Part shown: one piece after another, positions 12,101 to 23,883 of the stretch
How the letters are laid out: each line of letters begins with the position of its first letter
Position numbering within the stretch: the stretch's first letter is position 1
Source: Nematostella vectensis
Taxonomy: Eukaryota; Cnidaria; Anthozoa; Actiniaria; Edwardsiidae
Assembly (NCBI RefSeq): GCF_932526225.1
Contig: NC_064040.1
Coordinates: 4,213,681 to 4,277,680, forward strand
Direction of reading: 5' to 3'
Length of the DNA stretch: 64,000 nt
Position numbers and translations under genes: made by a program
Notes under the pieces: generated by a model
Seen by the model: only the letters and a program-made list of their open reading frames with translations
Database searches by the model: none
What the model was told of the DNA's origin: nothing

Positions 12101-15100
12101 GACCGTTTGACAAGGTAAGACAGCAGAACTAGACCGTCTGGCAAGGTAAGACAGCAGAACTAGACCGTCTGGCAAGGTAAGACAGCAGAACTAGACCGTC
12201 TGACAAGGTAAGACAGCAGAACTAGACCGTCTGGCAAGGTAAGACATCAGAACTAGACCGTCTGGCAAGGTAAGACATCAGAACTAGACCGCCTGGCAAG
12301 GTAAGACATCAGAACTAGACCGTCTGGCAAGGTAAGACATCAGAACTAGACCGCCTGGCAAGGTAAGATAGCAGAACTAGACCGTCTGACATGGTAAGAT
12401 AGCAGAACTAGACCGCCTGGCAAGGTAAGACAGCAGAACTAGACCGTCTGGCAAGGTAAGACAGCAGAACTAGACCGTCTGGCAAGGTAAGACAGCAGAA
12501 CTAGACCGTCTGGCAAGGTAAGACAGCAGAACTAGACCGTCTGGCAAGGTAAGACAGCAGAACTAGACCGTCTGGCAAGGTAAGACAGCAGAACTAGACC
12601 GTCTGGTAAGGTAAGACAGCAGAACTAGACCGTCTGACAAGGTAAGACAGCAGAACTAGACCGTCTGGCAAGGTAAGACAGCAGAACTAGACCGTCTGGC
12701 AAGGTAAGACAGCAGAACTAGACCGTCTGGCAAGGTAAGACAGCAGAACTAGACCGTCTGGCAAGGTAAGACAGCAGAACTAGACCGTCTGGCAAGGTAA
12801 GACAGCAGAACTAGACCGTCTGGTAAGGTAAGACAGCAGAACTAGACCGTCTGACAAGGTAAGACAGTAGAACTAGACCGTCTGGCAAGGTAAGACAGCA
12901 GAACTAGACCGTCTGACATGGTAAGACAGCAGAACTAGACCGTCTGGCAAGGTAAGACATCAGAACTAGACCGTCTGGCAAGGTAAGACATCAGAACTAG
13001 ACCGTCTGGCAAGGTAAGACAGCAGAACTAGACCGTCTGGCAAGGTAAGACAGCAGAACTAGACCGTCTGGCAAGGTAAGACAGCAGAACTAGACCGTCT
13101 GGCAAGGCAAGACAGTAGAACTAGACCGTCTGGTAAGGTAAGACAGCAGAACTAGACCGTCTGACATGGTAAGACAGTAGAACTAGACCGTCTGGCAAGG
13201 TAAGACAGCAGAACTAGACCGTTTGACAAGTTAAGATAGCAGAACTAGACCGTTTGACAAGGTAAGACAGCAGAACTAGACCGTCTGGCAAAGTAAGACA
13301 GCAGAACTAGACCGTCTGGCAAGGTAAGACAGCAGAACTAGACCGTCTGACAAGGTAAGACAGCAGAACTAGGTCGCCTGGCAAGGTAAGACAGCAGAAC
13401 TAGACCGTCTGGCAAGGTAAGACAGCAGAACTAGACCGTTTGACAAGATAAGACAGCAGAACTAGACCGTCTGGTAAGGTAAGACAGCAGAACTAGACCG
13501 TCTGGCAAGGTAAGACAGCAGAACTAGACCGTCTGGCAAGGTAAGACAGCAGAACTAGACCGTCTGGCAAGGTAAGACAGCAGAACTAGACCGTCTGACA
13601 AGGTAAGACAGCAGAACTAGACCGTCTGGCAAGGTAAGACAGCAGAACTAGACCGTCTGGCAAGGTAAGACAGCAGAACTAGACCGTCTGACAAGGTAAG
13701 ACAGCAGAACTAGACCGTCTGGCAAGGTAAGACAGCAGAACTAGACCGTCTGGCAAGGTAAGACAGCAGAACTAGACCGTCTGACAAGGTAAGACAGCAG
13801 AACTAGACCGTCTGGCAAGGTAAGACAGCAGAACTAGATCGTCTGGCAAGGTAAGACAGCAGAACTAGACCGTCTGGCAAGGTAAGACAGCAGAACTAGA
13901 CCGTCTGGCAAGGTAAGACAGCAGAACTAGACCGTCTGGCAAGGTAAGACAGCAGAACTAGACCGTTTGACAAGGTAAGACAGCAGAACTAGACCGTCTG
14001 GCAAGGTAAGACAGCAGAACTAGACCGTCTGGCAAGGTAAGACAGCAGAACTAGACCGTCTGGTAAGGTAAGACAGCAGAACTAGACCGTCTGGCAAGGT
14101 AAGACAGCAGAACTAGACCGTCTGACAAGGTAAGATAGCAGAACTAGACCGTCTGGCAAGGTAAGACATCAGAACTAGACCGTCCGACAAGGTAAGACAG
14201 CAGAACTAGACCGTATGGCAAGGTAAGACAGCAGAACTAGACCGTCTGGCAAGTAAAGATAGCAGAACTAGACCGTCTGGCAAGGTAAGACAGCAGAACT
14301 AGACCGTCTGGCAAGGTAAGACAGCAGGACTAGACCGTCTGGCAAGGTAAGAACTAGATCGGCTGGCAAGAAACTGGAAAGCAGTAGCTTTTAGAATTCG
14401 TACTAGCTTGTTACCCCTGCAAATGCAACTGTGTACAAAGCGATGTAAGGACTGGCTCATCATCACTGCTATAGTAGCTGTCTCCCTCTTCCAAGATATT
14501 AATTTGAAACAACATGTCTCTAGACAATACTGGCTAAATTACCGGCATGTGAAGTTTTCCCGATGGCAAGTACTGGCACCATTGAAAGTCGATGGCTGCC
14601 ATCCTACAGCCCGATCTTTCTTTTTTTTTTCCAGGATGACGGAGCATTATTCTGGGAGCGATTTGACTGCCTTGGCACGTGACGCTGCTCTCGGGCCTAT
14701 CAGAGACCTGAACTCCGACCAGCTCAAATCCATGGCTGCCAATGAGGTACAAGCTTTTACCCAATCACTGAGACATCATCATTGTAGGCCTTGAAACTTT
14801 GGCTACGGTCTTGACTTCAGTGGTCCAAGGAATGTGCTTTATTCCTTTTGTAGCGCTCTCGTTATTGTGCGACGCGCGTTAAGAAAGTAAACCAATTCAT
14901 GCAAGAATCGAAGTTTTGATTTACACGAATTTTAGGAGGATTCCGACGTGCTCTCAAACATTACTTTGCCTTCCTGGTTTTCTTGGTTTAATTGGTTTAC
15001 TTCACTAACTATCAAGGTACTATAATATGTATTCTAAAGATCCTCGTTGATTCGTATTTTTTCTCTCTGGCAGGTGCGTAACATTACGTTCCAAGATTTT

Positions 15101-15193
15101 GTCAACTCGCTGCAGATTATCCGGCCAAGCGTGGGTCCCGAAACTCTCAAAGCTTACGACGACTGGAACCGACTGTACGGCAGCAACGCGTAG
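3137..15193 (+). CDS. SPAST: Spastin, microtubule-severing AAA ATPase (16 coding exons)
   Basis: Exons: 3137-3464, 4098-4190, 6444-6528, 6648-6931, 7153-7298, 7556-7584, 7661-7725, 8012-8086, 8166-8237, 8460-8535, 8842-8933, 9185-9264, 9480-9522, 9600-9679, 14635-14746, 15074-15193. Phases all agree except for one extra A in exon 3; with four A's instead of five the product is 592 aa (human 616). Domains: ER-membrane hairpin at about 16-41; MIT domain at about 92-165 ([13 protein letters not shown] ... [15 protein letters not shown]); Ser-rich linker and microtubule-binding region; AAA core with Walker A GPPGNGKT (359-366), Walker B IIFIDEVDSL, sensor [11 protein letters not shown], and the spastin C-terminal helix. 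An internal Met62 (3320) matches the second start used for the short isoform in vertebrates. Exon 4 could start at 6648 or 6660, both in frame. Oddities: tandem arrays seeded on the donors of exons 2 and 14, and the exon 3 frameshift. Confidence 0.95.
3790..3858 (-). mobile_element. tRNA-derived SINE head in spastin intron 1
   Basis: On the - strand there is an RNA polymerase III box A (TAGCTCAATGG) followed about 35 bases later by a box B-like motif (GGTTTGAACC), spaced as in a tRNA. The cloverleaf is poor and there is no clean acceptor stem, so this is a SINE-like relic and not a working tRNA gene. The 3' body to the left (down to about 3690) is not recognised. Confidence 0.55.
4162..4790 (+). 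repeat. 63-bp minisatellite spanning the spastin exon 2 donor
   Basis: Ten near-identical 63-bp units. The first 29 bases of the unit (GGGGCTACTCATACCATGTA...) are the last 29 bases of spastin exon 2, and the next bases are its 5' splice site GAAG|GTACAG. Ten identical donors occur at 4191, 4254, 4317, 4380, 4443, 4506, 4569, 4632, 4695 and 4758. Because 63 is a multiple of three and the unit has no stop in the exon frame, the exon 2 frame stays open to 4780, where a C-to-T change in the last unit makes TAG. Each skipped donor would add 21 residues inside the MIT domain without changing the frame. Confidence 0.97.
4791..6443 (+). other. Remainder of spastin intron 2
   Basis: This is AT-rich intron sequence with no convincing exon. 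It holds a short CT repeat near 4942, a G-rich imperfect repeat at about 6115-6200 that may be a short transposon relic, and a usual pyrimidine tract plus TAG before exon 3 at 6444. The open frames at 5504-5863 and 5716-5949 have no recognisable product. Confidence 0.5.
9654..14372 (+). repeat. 31-bp minisatellite (~150 copies) seeded on the spastin exon 14 donor
   Basis: A 4.7-kb array of a 31-bp unit with the core GAACTAGACCGTCTGGCAAG followed by GTAAGACAGCA. The core copies the last bases of exon 14 (9655-9679, GAACTAGACCGCCTTGCAAG) and the following bases copy its 5' splice site GTAAGA. The intron therefore starts with some 150 near-consensus donors in a row (AAG|GTAAGA). The unit is not a multiple of three, and the first unit already puts TAA in frame, so only the first donor gives a normal product. 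Variant units recur as blocks, for example GGCAAGGCAAGACAG near 10511, 10945 (14 units later) and 13105. One unit near 11530 lacks 10 bases. Confidence 0.97.
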
Positions 15194-16763
15194 CTAAACG
15201 GGGGCTTGGGCCGAGGAAACGGCCAGTCAAGTAAAGAACTCGCCATTTTTAAAACAAGTAGGAAACTGAGTTCGAGATTACGGCGAAAAGAATTGTGGTA
15301 TCGCTCAGCTTGATACAAAGTGGACGTGTTTTAGAAAAGCAACTAAAAATAAATCAGGTAGGAAAATGATTTCGTAAGCCCTTTAATTTAGCTTAGAGCG
15401 GGGTTAAGAAGTATTGTAAAATATCTTGATAAATACAGATGGATTTAATTTTGTCCATATAGCAGTTGAATTACCAAATAACAGGTCTGCCCGAGGAATG
15501 TATATCAAAATAAAAGCCTTAAAATAGTGCTTCCTGTATTTTATGTCGGCAAGATGACACCGGCTCAAGCACGTTCTATTCCGCGCGCACGCTTATGTTT
15601 GCCGGCATCTCCACAAGGATTCTCGAGTGCAACCTTTTATTGAAATACGGTATGTATACGGTGAACAAAAGTAGGCCTGACTTTTCTCTAGGCGAGTGTA
15701 TCATCAGCTATACTACCACTAATAATAAAACATTACTGTAAAATACAGGGTGTTTTTGTATGGCATAGTCAATATGTAGTCTGTCCTGAAGTTTTCGCTC
15801 CACGTTAACTACTACCTGTTTGTTGCACAATATTAAACTTCTGGACACGCGAGAAGCATTTACGCGTGCGAAAACATTCACAGTATTTACGGAAGCTGAT
15901 AGCATTTTTTCTCTCTTAGCCAATCAAGATTGAATAGCATAGGGGAGGATTTCATCTGAAAAAAAATGTTTATTGCCAAAAAAATTAAACACTTATATTT
16001 TATTTTGCAAACGTCACATGCTTCACTTTGACGGATGTCGGAATCCCAAAATATAAATAGCTCACAAATACAATAAATACAAACGAAGTTTTTGAAATCT
16101 TTTAGCTGCTCGTGGTAAGCGCTATGCTTAAAGTACAGAAAAGGAAACTTTAAAAGTACAGAAGCCGAGAACTGGCTTCCTACAGCTTGTCACAGACGTT
16201 CTTATTGGGTTTCTTCTGATGGGTATTGAAGTGGAGACAGGAGACACTCTCACCCTCCCCATGCACAGGAGACCCGATAAGGGCGTCTTCAACTAAGCTG
16301 CTAGAAATAAAGTTTAATTTTTTTTTGAACGCCGTAAGATAAAATAAAATATGGAGCTTTTTGCCCTAATCCCGGCGCTCTGAGTATATTATATATAGTT
16401 ATAAAAATACTTATTCGAATAAAATAGATTATGATAATAACCTCTTAACAATACATGTTTTCTGTTTTCAGTGTTCAAACTTAATGCTTTTGTAATTGGA
16501 TTATTTAAAAAATATAGCAATAATTTTGATAATTTTGAAAGAAAGCTGCTATAAGTCTTTGAAAAAGGATTCTAAGAACAAAATAATTCTAAGAATAAGA
16601 TTTCTAAGAGTAATGGTTTCTTAGAATGATCGAAGGATTCTAAAATTAAAGATTCTAAGAGTAATGGGTTGTAAGAAAAACTATTTTAAGAATGAAGGAT
16701 TCCAACAAAATGGATTCTAACAAAGAGAATCTTAAGAATGAAGGATTCTAAAAGCCGCACGTG
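15194..16763. other. Convergent 3' region between spastin and ADCK1
   Basis: Candidate poly(A) signals for spastin are AATAAA near 15347 and 15508. On the - strand AATAAA near 15970 could end the ADCK1 transcript. A short - strand open segment at 16180-16296, preceded by an acceptor-like CTAGCAG, does not fit the ADCK1 phases and I could not assign it. About 16545-16755 is a decayed tandem repeat of GATTCTAAGAAT-like units. Confidence 0.5.
16545..16755. repeat. Degenerate GATTCTAAGAAT-type tandem repeat
   Basis: About a dozen diverged copies of a short GATTCTAAGAA(T/C) motif with spacers of 5-20 bases, directly downstream of the ADCK1 stop codon. This is an old, decayed satellite. Confidence 0.6.
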
Positions 16764-19700
16764 TCAACTCCACCCAGAAACCCTGATAAGCGCGAGTAAA
16801 TACCTAAACGTCCTCCCAACATTCGACACGTAAATCTGATAACACGTGACTCTCAAGTGACCAATCACAGAGTCTAATCTAGCCTTGAGCCTGCAGTGCC
16901 AGCTATCGCAGTCTTGCAGGCGTTGCTTAGTAACGGCACGTATACAGCACCGAGACATGGTGAGAAAGCTCTGCGCAGCCGCACTCGTATGCAGCTGGCG
17001 GTCTATGCTGCGCAGAAGATCGTTCGTCTTGAGGATTAGAAGAAGCTGGCGCGGGACACGGTCCAGCAGGTCCGCTATGTGGGTCAGGTACTCCGCCACA
17101 CCGCTACGAATCTCCTCCGCCTGCAACAAAGACAAGTCTTAAAGCCGCATTGTCGCCAGTTTACTTCCGGAGGGCCGACGGAAACCTCAACCGAAAAGAG
17201 ACAAAAGAATATATCAGAATCCGCGCTATTTAACAGGCCATCCCGCTCTAAGTTATCATCACATCCTCAGAGAAACTTCCAATAGACACACTGCCTTCTT
17301 AAATTTGAAAACATTTTCGCTTTTTCCGTAAAAAATCATCGGAGATTGTCGGCCGGAAGTAAAATGGGGACAATACATGTGGTAACGTGACACGGGCATG
17401 GTGTGACGTGATGTGGCATTACACAGAGTAATGTCACGCAGGTAACATGGCAGGTGTGTCTGGCTTAAAGTGGGATGCCATTGCGTGACAGATGCGCTAG
17501 CGTGACGTGCGATGTGTGACGTACCTCTTGATCGGTCACGGGTCCATTGTCTATGCCGTCTGAAGTGATTATATTCCAAGACCTCGCTGTCAGCATGCAC
17601 GCAAACAGACCGTACAAGTCCCCCACGCCGAGCTCCGTGCTGTACTTCTTAATCCCTTCTACGTCTGACGCAATGAGGCTCTGCCACAGCTTGCAGTATT
17701 GGACACGGAACTCGTCAGTCAGTTGCTGGAGAAAACAAAATGTCAAGATCTGTAGCCTCTAATCAACAGGGGCCTGATTCAACGACGATGGCGATGCTAG
17801 GAAAACGTGATCTTACGCAAATGGAACGGTGACGACATAAAATAGTAGAAGGCTCAAAGAGTTATACGTGAAATGTACTGTCTTATACACCTCAGACCGT
17901 TTTCCCGAAGGCAAGATCGTTCTTCTCTATTGAATCGTTTCTTCACCCGAAGGCAAGTTCGTTCACCCGAAGGCAAGACGGTTTTTCCCCTTCCCGAAGG
18001 CAAGATCGTTTTTCCGGTTATTTAAGACGTGAGAGTTAGACCTGAAGGCGATGACCTTCGATTTTCAATTATCGTTTACCCTTCAACGAGGTCGCATCCT
18101 CAAAGGCGATTTTCAAAACAAAAACAAAACAAAAGTATCAGAGTTCATTTTTATCTCGAATTAAAGTCTACAATACTCACATTGTACAATCCATGGTCAA
18201 GCAACACGATCTCCACACTCCCATTACAGTCCTTCCTGACCAGAACATTGCCAGGGTGCGGGTCACAGTGTACGTAACCTGTCACGAATATCATCTCACT
18301 GTACAACTCCCCAAGCTTGCGGGATACCTGTGTCGTGCGAGACAGTTAGCAACTCTTACTTTGCTTTGCATAGCTTAGAGAGTTATGAGACATGTTACCG
18401 TAGCAACGTTGAATGTTAAACTCCAAGATAACATCCATGATTTTATATACCGTATTTACCCGCGTATAATCCACACCTCAATTTTCAAGGTTTTTTTTTT
18501 TTTCAAAAAAAAAATTCGAAAACCCTTAGCTTATTTTCCAGAAAAAAGTTAGAAATGAGGAACAACGAAAAAAGAAACAGAAGTGTCAAAATAAAGGACT
18601 TCAATTGCTTGAACGTGATGAGTGTTCCGATTCACAATTCATTTTATTTACTTATACATTAGTATTGTAAATGCTTTTCTTAATCTGAACTTGAAGGTGA
18701 TAATCACTTTGTACCTTTTAGGCATAAGCAGCGCACTTAGCACAACTGTAAAGCTGTTATTATCATTGCTGACCGTTTGCATTTTCACATGGAACATCGA
18801 AAAGGGCGCTTGTGTTTGTTCACGGCAATTTCTTCAATTTTGGACGAGGTGCAGTGAGTGTACTGTACTTTAATTTCATTTGACTTATATATGAAAAATC
18901 TAAAAAAAACTTGTTGGTATTGCAAGGTAAAGAAACGATGACAAACTTGAATGTTACCTCATCAGACATAATCTCATGGTCTTGCATGAACTCTATATCA
19001 TCCACTTTCCCTCCCTCGCAAAACTCCATGACAAGCACTCGGCGTGATGTCCATTTCCACAGAACCTCAGGCACCTACAAAACAATTGTCAATTGTTTTT
19101 TGTCTGGGTCTACATTGCCACACACCACCTTTGCAGTCACTGAGTAGTGTTTCTACTATTTTACTATTTTTTACAAGGCAGCTAAGAATTACTAAAGTTA
19201 ATGCTTGTTTTAGCAAGACATTGCTTCGAAAAAGTTCATATTAAAAAAGCTCCCCCCTAAAAATATACAGTAATATAAAGAATTAATTAATTAATATGAG
19301 AATGACTAAATACAAAGTTCTTTCTCATTACTTATAAAACCTCACAACCATTTTCTGACTTATGATGCCTTGAATTTCCATTCCACAAGACAATTTCAAG
19401 CCTTTTTTCATCTGCTGCCTTTAGTTCAATAAAAATTTTAAACTTGAAATAAAGAAGTGACAGTGACTTAGGATGAGTGCCCCACTTTTAAATAAGCTAG
19501 CATCCAACCAAGTAAGGGCTCAAGGTGCTAAAATAAGCATTTATGACAATTGAGAAAATCTGTTTATTATCAATGAACTTGTGTTATTTGTGCTGACTCG
19601 GTACAGTGGAACTCTGTTAATAAGATACCTCCAGGACCCACAGAACTTTCCCCATGAAGTAGGTTGCTTTTATTAATTAAGTGACTGGCCTTATAGCATT

Positions 19701-22354
19701 AAATACATACCTTCAAAAATGTACAGCTGTTGAAAATCTTGGCTACTTTTTCAGCATTCTTTCCCTCGTGTGTAAAGTCCAGCTCTAGGGGAAGGTTTCT
19801 TTTGGTTTCATCAACAAGCCATGTAAACTTGAACTCAGGAAATGCCCAGGCAACAGCTTTTGATAAAAGCTGTGAAAATTTACAAATTAATATTGAGCAA
19901 CAACAGTTATCATGATGAAATCACATTTATATCTATATAGAATAAATATCAACTGTTACTTCAGAACTAGAATGGATACTCCATAACAGATTTCTCTAAT
20001 GATGGTGTTCCATACTATCTATGATTAGTATTTCAAGTAGCTTTATATTGTACCTCTATAGTGTAAATATCAACTGTCACATGTTCTTGTACATCTCGGT
20101 GCTGTACTTTTATGGCAACAGTTCTCCCATCATGCAACATGGCCTTGTGCACTTGCGCCAGCGATGCACATCCAATGGGAACCACATCAAATCTTGAGAA
20201 AACTTCATCTGGTGACACCCCTAGATCCTCTTCCAATGTTCTATATATGTCAGCAATTGTACTTTGTGGGGCTTCGTTGTGAAAGACTTTCATTGTCTCC
20301 ACATACTCCATTGGCAGGAGATAGTCAAGAGCACTAATATACTGAGCGCCTTTGATATACACGCCTCCATTAATAGCACAAAGGTCCCTCAGCTTGACTG
20401 CCGACCGTAGGTGAACCTACCAGAAATAATCAATGTCTGAATCAATTTAGTTTATCACAGCAGAACAAAGTTTAGCACAGCACTAAGCATGGCTGCATCA
20501 ATCGTGCTGCAATGCAAAAGCATACAAAAGCATGGCACTGACTCAAACTTAGCTTTCACCATATGTATTTTTATTTTCGTATAAAAGAAACGCCCTTTAA
20601 GGCAATTTTAAAACTCACAACATAATGAGCATTACTTATTAAGTGCAACATCTGAACCAACGTTGAACCCAATGTACAAATAGTAGTATGAATTGAGCCT
20701 TACCAAGAAAGCATAAGATAAGGCCATAAGATAATAGTAGTATGAATTGAGCCTTACCAAGAAAGCATAAGATAAGAGAGGGACACTTTGGTATTACCCG
20801 CGCGAAATGTCGATTCTGAATCTGGCTATTTTTAGTAACCACCACCCCACCATAGCGCGTGAGCATTTTTACTTACCCAACCCCTGCACTTTGGCATTTA
20901 CATCTTGTTGTTTGTTGCTGTTTTGTGACTTGAAACCAAAAAAACCCACCCTATTTGCACAAATACCATCAAAAATTTCATTCTAGCATCAAGGATACGG
21001 GCAGTTGCGGTTTATTAAGGGGATGTAGTACTTCGAGGATTGCAAGATTTCGAAAATGAGACTTCATTAAAAATCAAGAGCGGAAAACCTCGTGCTTCAA
21101 ACACTGTTGTCGCTCTAACTTGCTGCTTCATTCATTATCTTCCTAATGGTCAAACGAAATCTGTAAGTTAGACATTAGATATGATATTGATTTTTGTGAA
21201 TATTCCGGTGAATTGAGAAGGAATCCAAGAAAAATACATTTCATAAAACTATCCTTGTAGCTAGGGAATGCATCTTTGTGATGATCAAAGCCAGCAAGCT
21301 GAAGTATCTGAGCTTTTGTAATAGTGAGAAAATAATGAGGGAGATATTACTGTACTTTTTTGATTTTGTTATTATTATATGTTATATTATTATGTTGTTA
21401 TTATACAAGCTGGAGACGGGATTTGAATGTAACGCGGTATCACAGCCATTTTATCGCTCGTTGGTTTTTTTTTCTTCTTCACTTGACTTCGCCGCTCAGA
21501 CAAACAAAACAGTCAAACTATTCATGGATTTAGCTTTCTGTGAGTATATTTGCCAATCTTTGTAACTTAAGTTAGACTTGTTTTCTTCTACCGAGTTATT
21601 TTACATGATCTCTTTTCATTCTTATCGAGTTGGCAAAACAACAACACCCAACCCAAAATAAAAGGAGCAAATCCTCACGAGCAGTGATGAGGTGGTGGTT
21701 ACTAAAAATAGCCAGATTCAGAAACGACATGGCGCGCGGGTAATACCAAAGTGTCCCTCTCTTATCTCATGCTCTCTTGGCCTTACCTCTGACATGAGTC
21801 TGGAGTATTTCTCTGAGTTCCTGTCTAAGCCCATCAGAGTGGTCTTGTAGTCAAAGCTAATCTTAACGACCTAAAGAGAAGGCAGATAACATTATTGGGG
21901 TCACCTGCAAATTTAGGTTTAACCATACTAAATCAACACATCAACACAGTAGTTCAGAAAGCGATCAAATCAAATCACAATTATTTGGGGAAAATGAACC
22001 AGCAAGTTTGTGATGTACATGCTTTAATTGAACGGTTGAAAAAATAATGGTTGCCTTCATGCCACTGGCTGACTGATTACTAGTTATACATAGCTCCTTT
22101 TATACACTTAAACTTAATGCAAGAGACACAAGTTATCCGCAAATCAACTGAACTCAACCCATACTAAAGCACTTCTAACTTACCGTCCACACGGCTCTGC
22201 CGCAGCGCACTAGACCACTCGAATTCAAACGAGAATTTGTTTTGATAAAACTCTGACCCTCATCCTCTCGACAAAAAGCGAGAGAAACCCCACAACAGGA
22301 AGCGACCACGGCGCCACGGAAGCACACAGGCCACAGTCGCCCCGTTGTCATCAT
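16764..22354 (-). CDS. ADCK1: ADCK1, mitochondrial aarF/UbiB-type kinase (8 coding exons)
   Basis: Exons in order: 22354-22184, 21870-21787, 20416-20054, 19869-19711, 19074-18958, 18327-18181, 17725-17525, 17120-16764. All junctions are phase 0 with GT..AG ends, giving 532 aa (human 530). The N-terminus (MMTTGRLWPVCFRGAVV) is basic and hydrophobic, as for mitochondrial import. The open frame continues up to an ATG at 22498, but the 22354 start gives the family length. UbiB motifs present: KGAQ (usually KxGQ), ASLAQVHKA, VAIKVQH, HCDPHPGN and LLDHGLY. The family are atypical kinases with ATPase-like activity, tied to mitochondrial membrane and lipid homeostasis. Oddities: a 1-kb inverted-repeat transposon sits against the donor of the second exon, and small satellites lie in two introns. 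Confidence 0.95.
17893..18018. repeat. Short CCCGAAGGCAAGATCGTT tandem repeat in ADCK1 intron
   Basis: Four to five imperfect copies of CCCGAAGGCAAGATCGTT with a variable spacer. It lies inside the intron between the 17525-17725 and 18181-18327 exons. No link to either exon edge is visible. Confidence 0.65.
20681..20775. repeat. 54-bp direct duplication at the left end of the ADCK1 transposon
   Basis: A ~41-base block beginning TAGTAGTATGAATTGAGCC occurs at 20681 and again at 20735. The second copy leads into the left terminal inverted repeat of the element at 20757. The duplication includes the first ~19 bases of the element end, so it happened after insertion. Confidence 0.75.
20757..21780. 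mobile_element. Non-autonomous DNA transposon with ~90-bp terminal inverted repeats
   Basis: The left end (CCAAGAAAGCATAAGATAAG...) and the reverse complement of the right end (CCAAGAGAGCATGAGATAAG...) match over about 90 bases, through AGAGAGGGACACTTTGGTAT to a TAACCACCACC stretch. Both ends are flanked by the 5-bp direct repeat CCTTA, read as the target-site duplication. The 840-bp interior has no transposase frame. The right flank CCTTAC is the reverse complement of the GTAAGG splice donor of ADCK1 exon 2. Confidence 0.85.
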
Positions 22355-22524
22355 AAACAAGACCAATCTAATGAAATACGCATCTCTGACTAAAGGAAAT
22401 CGCTCTAAACTGCTAAATGAAAAATACAAACGTGGAGGAGGAACAGATTTATCTAGGTTACATAACCAGTGGTCAGCAGTATCAGCAGTGTACTTCATTC
22501 AAAATTCCGAATAACAAAACCAAA

Positions 22525-22577
22525 GGTAGTCCACCACTATAAAACGATATTTTGGTAGTCCACCACTATAAAACGAT
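22525..22577. repeat. 29-bp direct duplication upstream of ADCK1
   Basis: GGTAGTCCACCACTATAAAA plus CGAT occurs twice, 29 bases apart. It sits about 170 bases upstream of the chosen ADCK1 start, in probable promoter or 5' UTR sequence. Confidence 0.7.
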
Positions 22578-22955
22578 CCGAAATTGAAGCAAAAGGGTTG
22601 GGAGAAACAAAGTAAAAAGGATAAACCTCACACAACAGTTCTAACACCTTGCCACGTTATTCGCAAGCGAGCAAATGCACTTGACCACAGGCTACCCAAA
22701 CCTATTTGCAATTAGCGATGAGAAACATTGACCAAAAATTTCGATACGATTATCAAAGATAATTATCCTAGATAAAAAAATACCATATAGGTCATTTAAA
22801 TCCAAATAGTAAAACAATAAAAGACTTAATCCTCGCAACACAAGCATGAGTTTGGCACAATGAGAAGTTTATTGAAAGATTATACACTAAAAATGGTGAA
22901 AGCTGTACTACATCCAATAGACTTCTCAGCGCACCAAACTACAGCCAAACTAAGG

Positions 22956-23883
22956 CTAGGAATGTAGGCACCAACGCCCTGAAAAATAACTACGCATCTG
23001 ATCAGCCACTGACAGTTTGCACGGCATAGAGAATTCCAGATATCCTCTGTATGCGTCCGAGGCCCAATCCCCGAATACCTGAATGAATTCACCAGAAATC
23101 CCTAAATGAAAGGCCCAAGTTGTAGCACCCCTACGAAACGAATGACCTCTGTAAGAATGGGCATGAGGGACCCCTACCGCTGCGAGACGTCGCCGCAGTT
23201 CCGACACGAAATGAGTCTTGGTGAGGGGGTACAAACGCCTTGCGCTATCACGCATAGCGAAGGCGGGGCTATGAGGCGGGGCAGGAATCCGAACGCGCAT
23301 AAGTCTGGACAGAAAAACCGGGCATAACCGTAATCCCGGGATGCGCAACAACGGAAGCGTAAGCACCCGCTTACCAAACTGAATAGTCTTTGTAACTCGA
23401 AAGTAAACAAGTAAACCGGACGGGGTATCTACGATATCCCCCCGACATAGATTGATTTCTGGATCGAAGGCGCGCACGGACCTCGCAACTATGTTAGAAA
23501 CACGAGCGAATAAAAAGAAAGTAAAACTGAACGCGCATAGAGTGACGATGTCCTCTGTACATGAAGAATCACAAGTAGAAGCTAAGGCCTGTAGCAAGGC
23601 AGGAGTGACAGGCGGCGCACGGTACATGCTTGGCCTGGCGCTGGATGCCCTTTAGAGTAATCTTAATTTCGTAACTAGTAAAATGAGTGACCTCGGCCCC
23701 CAGTATAACATGTAAAAGCTTAACGCCACTTAAATAATTGCGTACCGAGTCTGGAGTCATGCTGCGCGCAAGAAACCGGCAAAAGAGACATAACACCTCG
23801 ACTGAGGCCGGTACCCTCTCTATGCCGCCCCCGATGGCAGGCCAGTGCAGTAGGTGCGAGCGCACCTCCCAAAACAGGTCCAC
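22956..23883 (-). pseudogene. Tyrosine recombinase of a DIRS/Crypton-type element, frameshifted
   Basis: Two overlapping - strand frames make one recombinase. The N-terminal core-binding part (23883 to about 23620; RNYLSGVKLLHVILG) shifts by one base near 23620 into the catalytic part (about 23627-22956). Catalytic motifs: first Arg in LFARVSNIV, then HSFRRGATTWAF (HxxR), GDWASDAYRGYLEF with the candidate Tyr nucleophile. HSFRRG...GDW.SDAY is typical of recombinases of DIRS-like retrotransposons and Cryptons in marine invertebrates. No reverse transcriptase or long terminal repeats are seen next to it, which favours a Crypton or a fragment. The frameshift marks it as inactive. Recombinase function is family knowledge; the class is inference. 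Confidence 0.75.

Noticed and set aside
16180-16297. Possible alternative last exon of ADCK1 on the - strand
   Set aside because: The acceptor is plausible but its phase does not match the ADCK1 exons, and the 16764-17120 exon already completes the family's C-terminus.
19607-19680. Pogo-like end (TACAGTGGAACTCTGTTAAT) in an ADCK1 intron
   Set aside because: Only one end is recognisable; no matching inverted end was found nearby, so no element is called.
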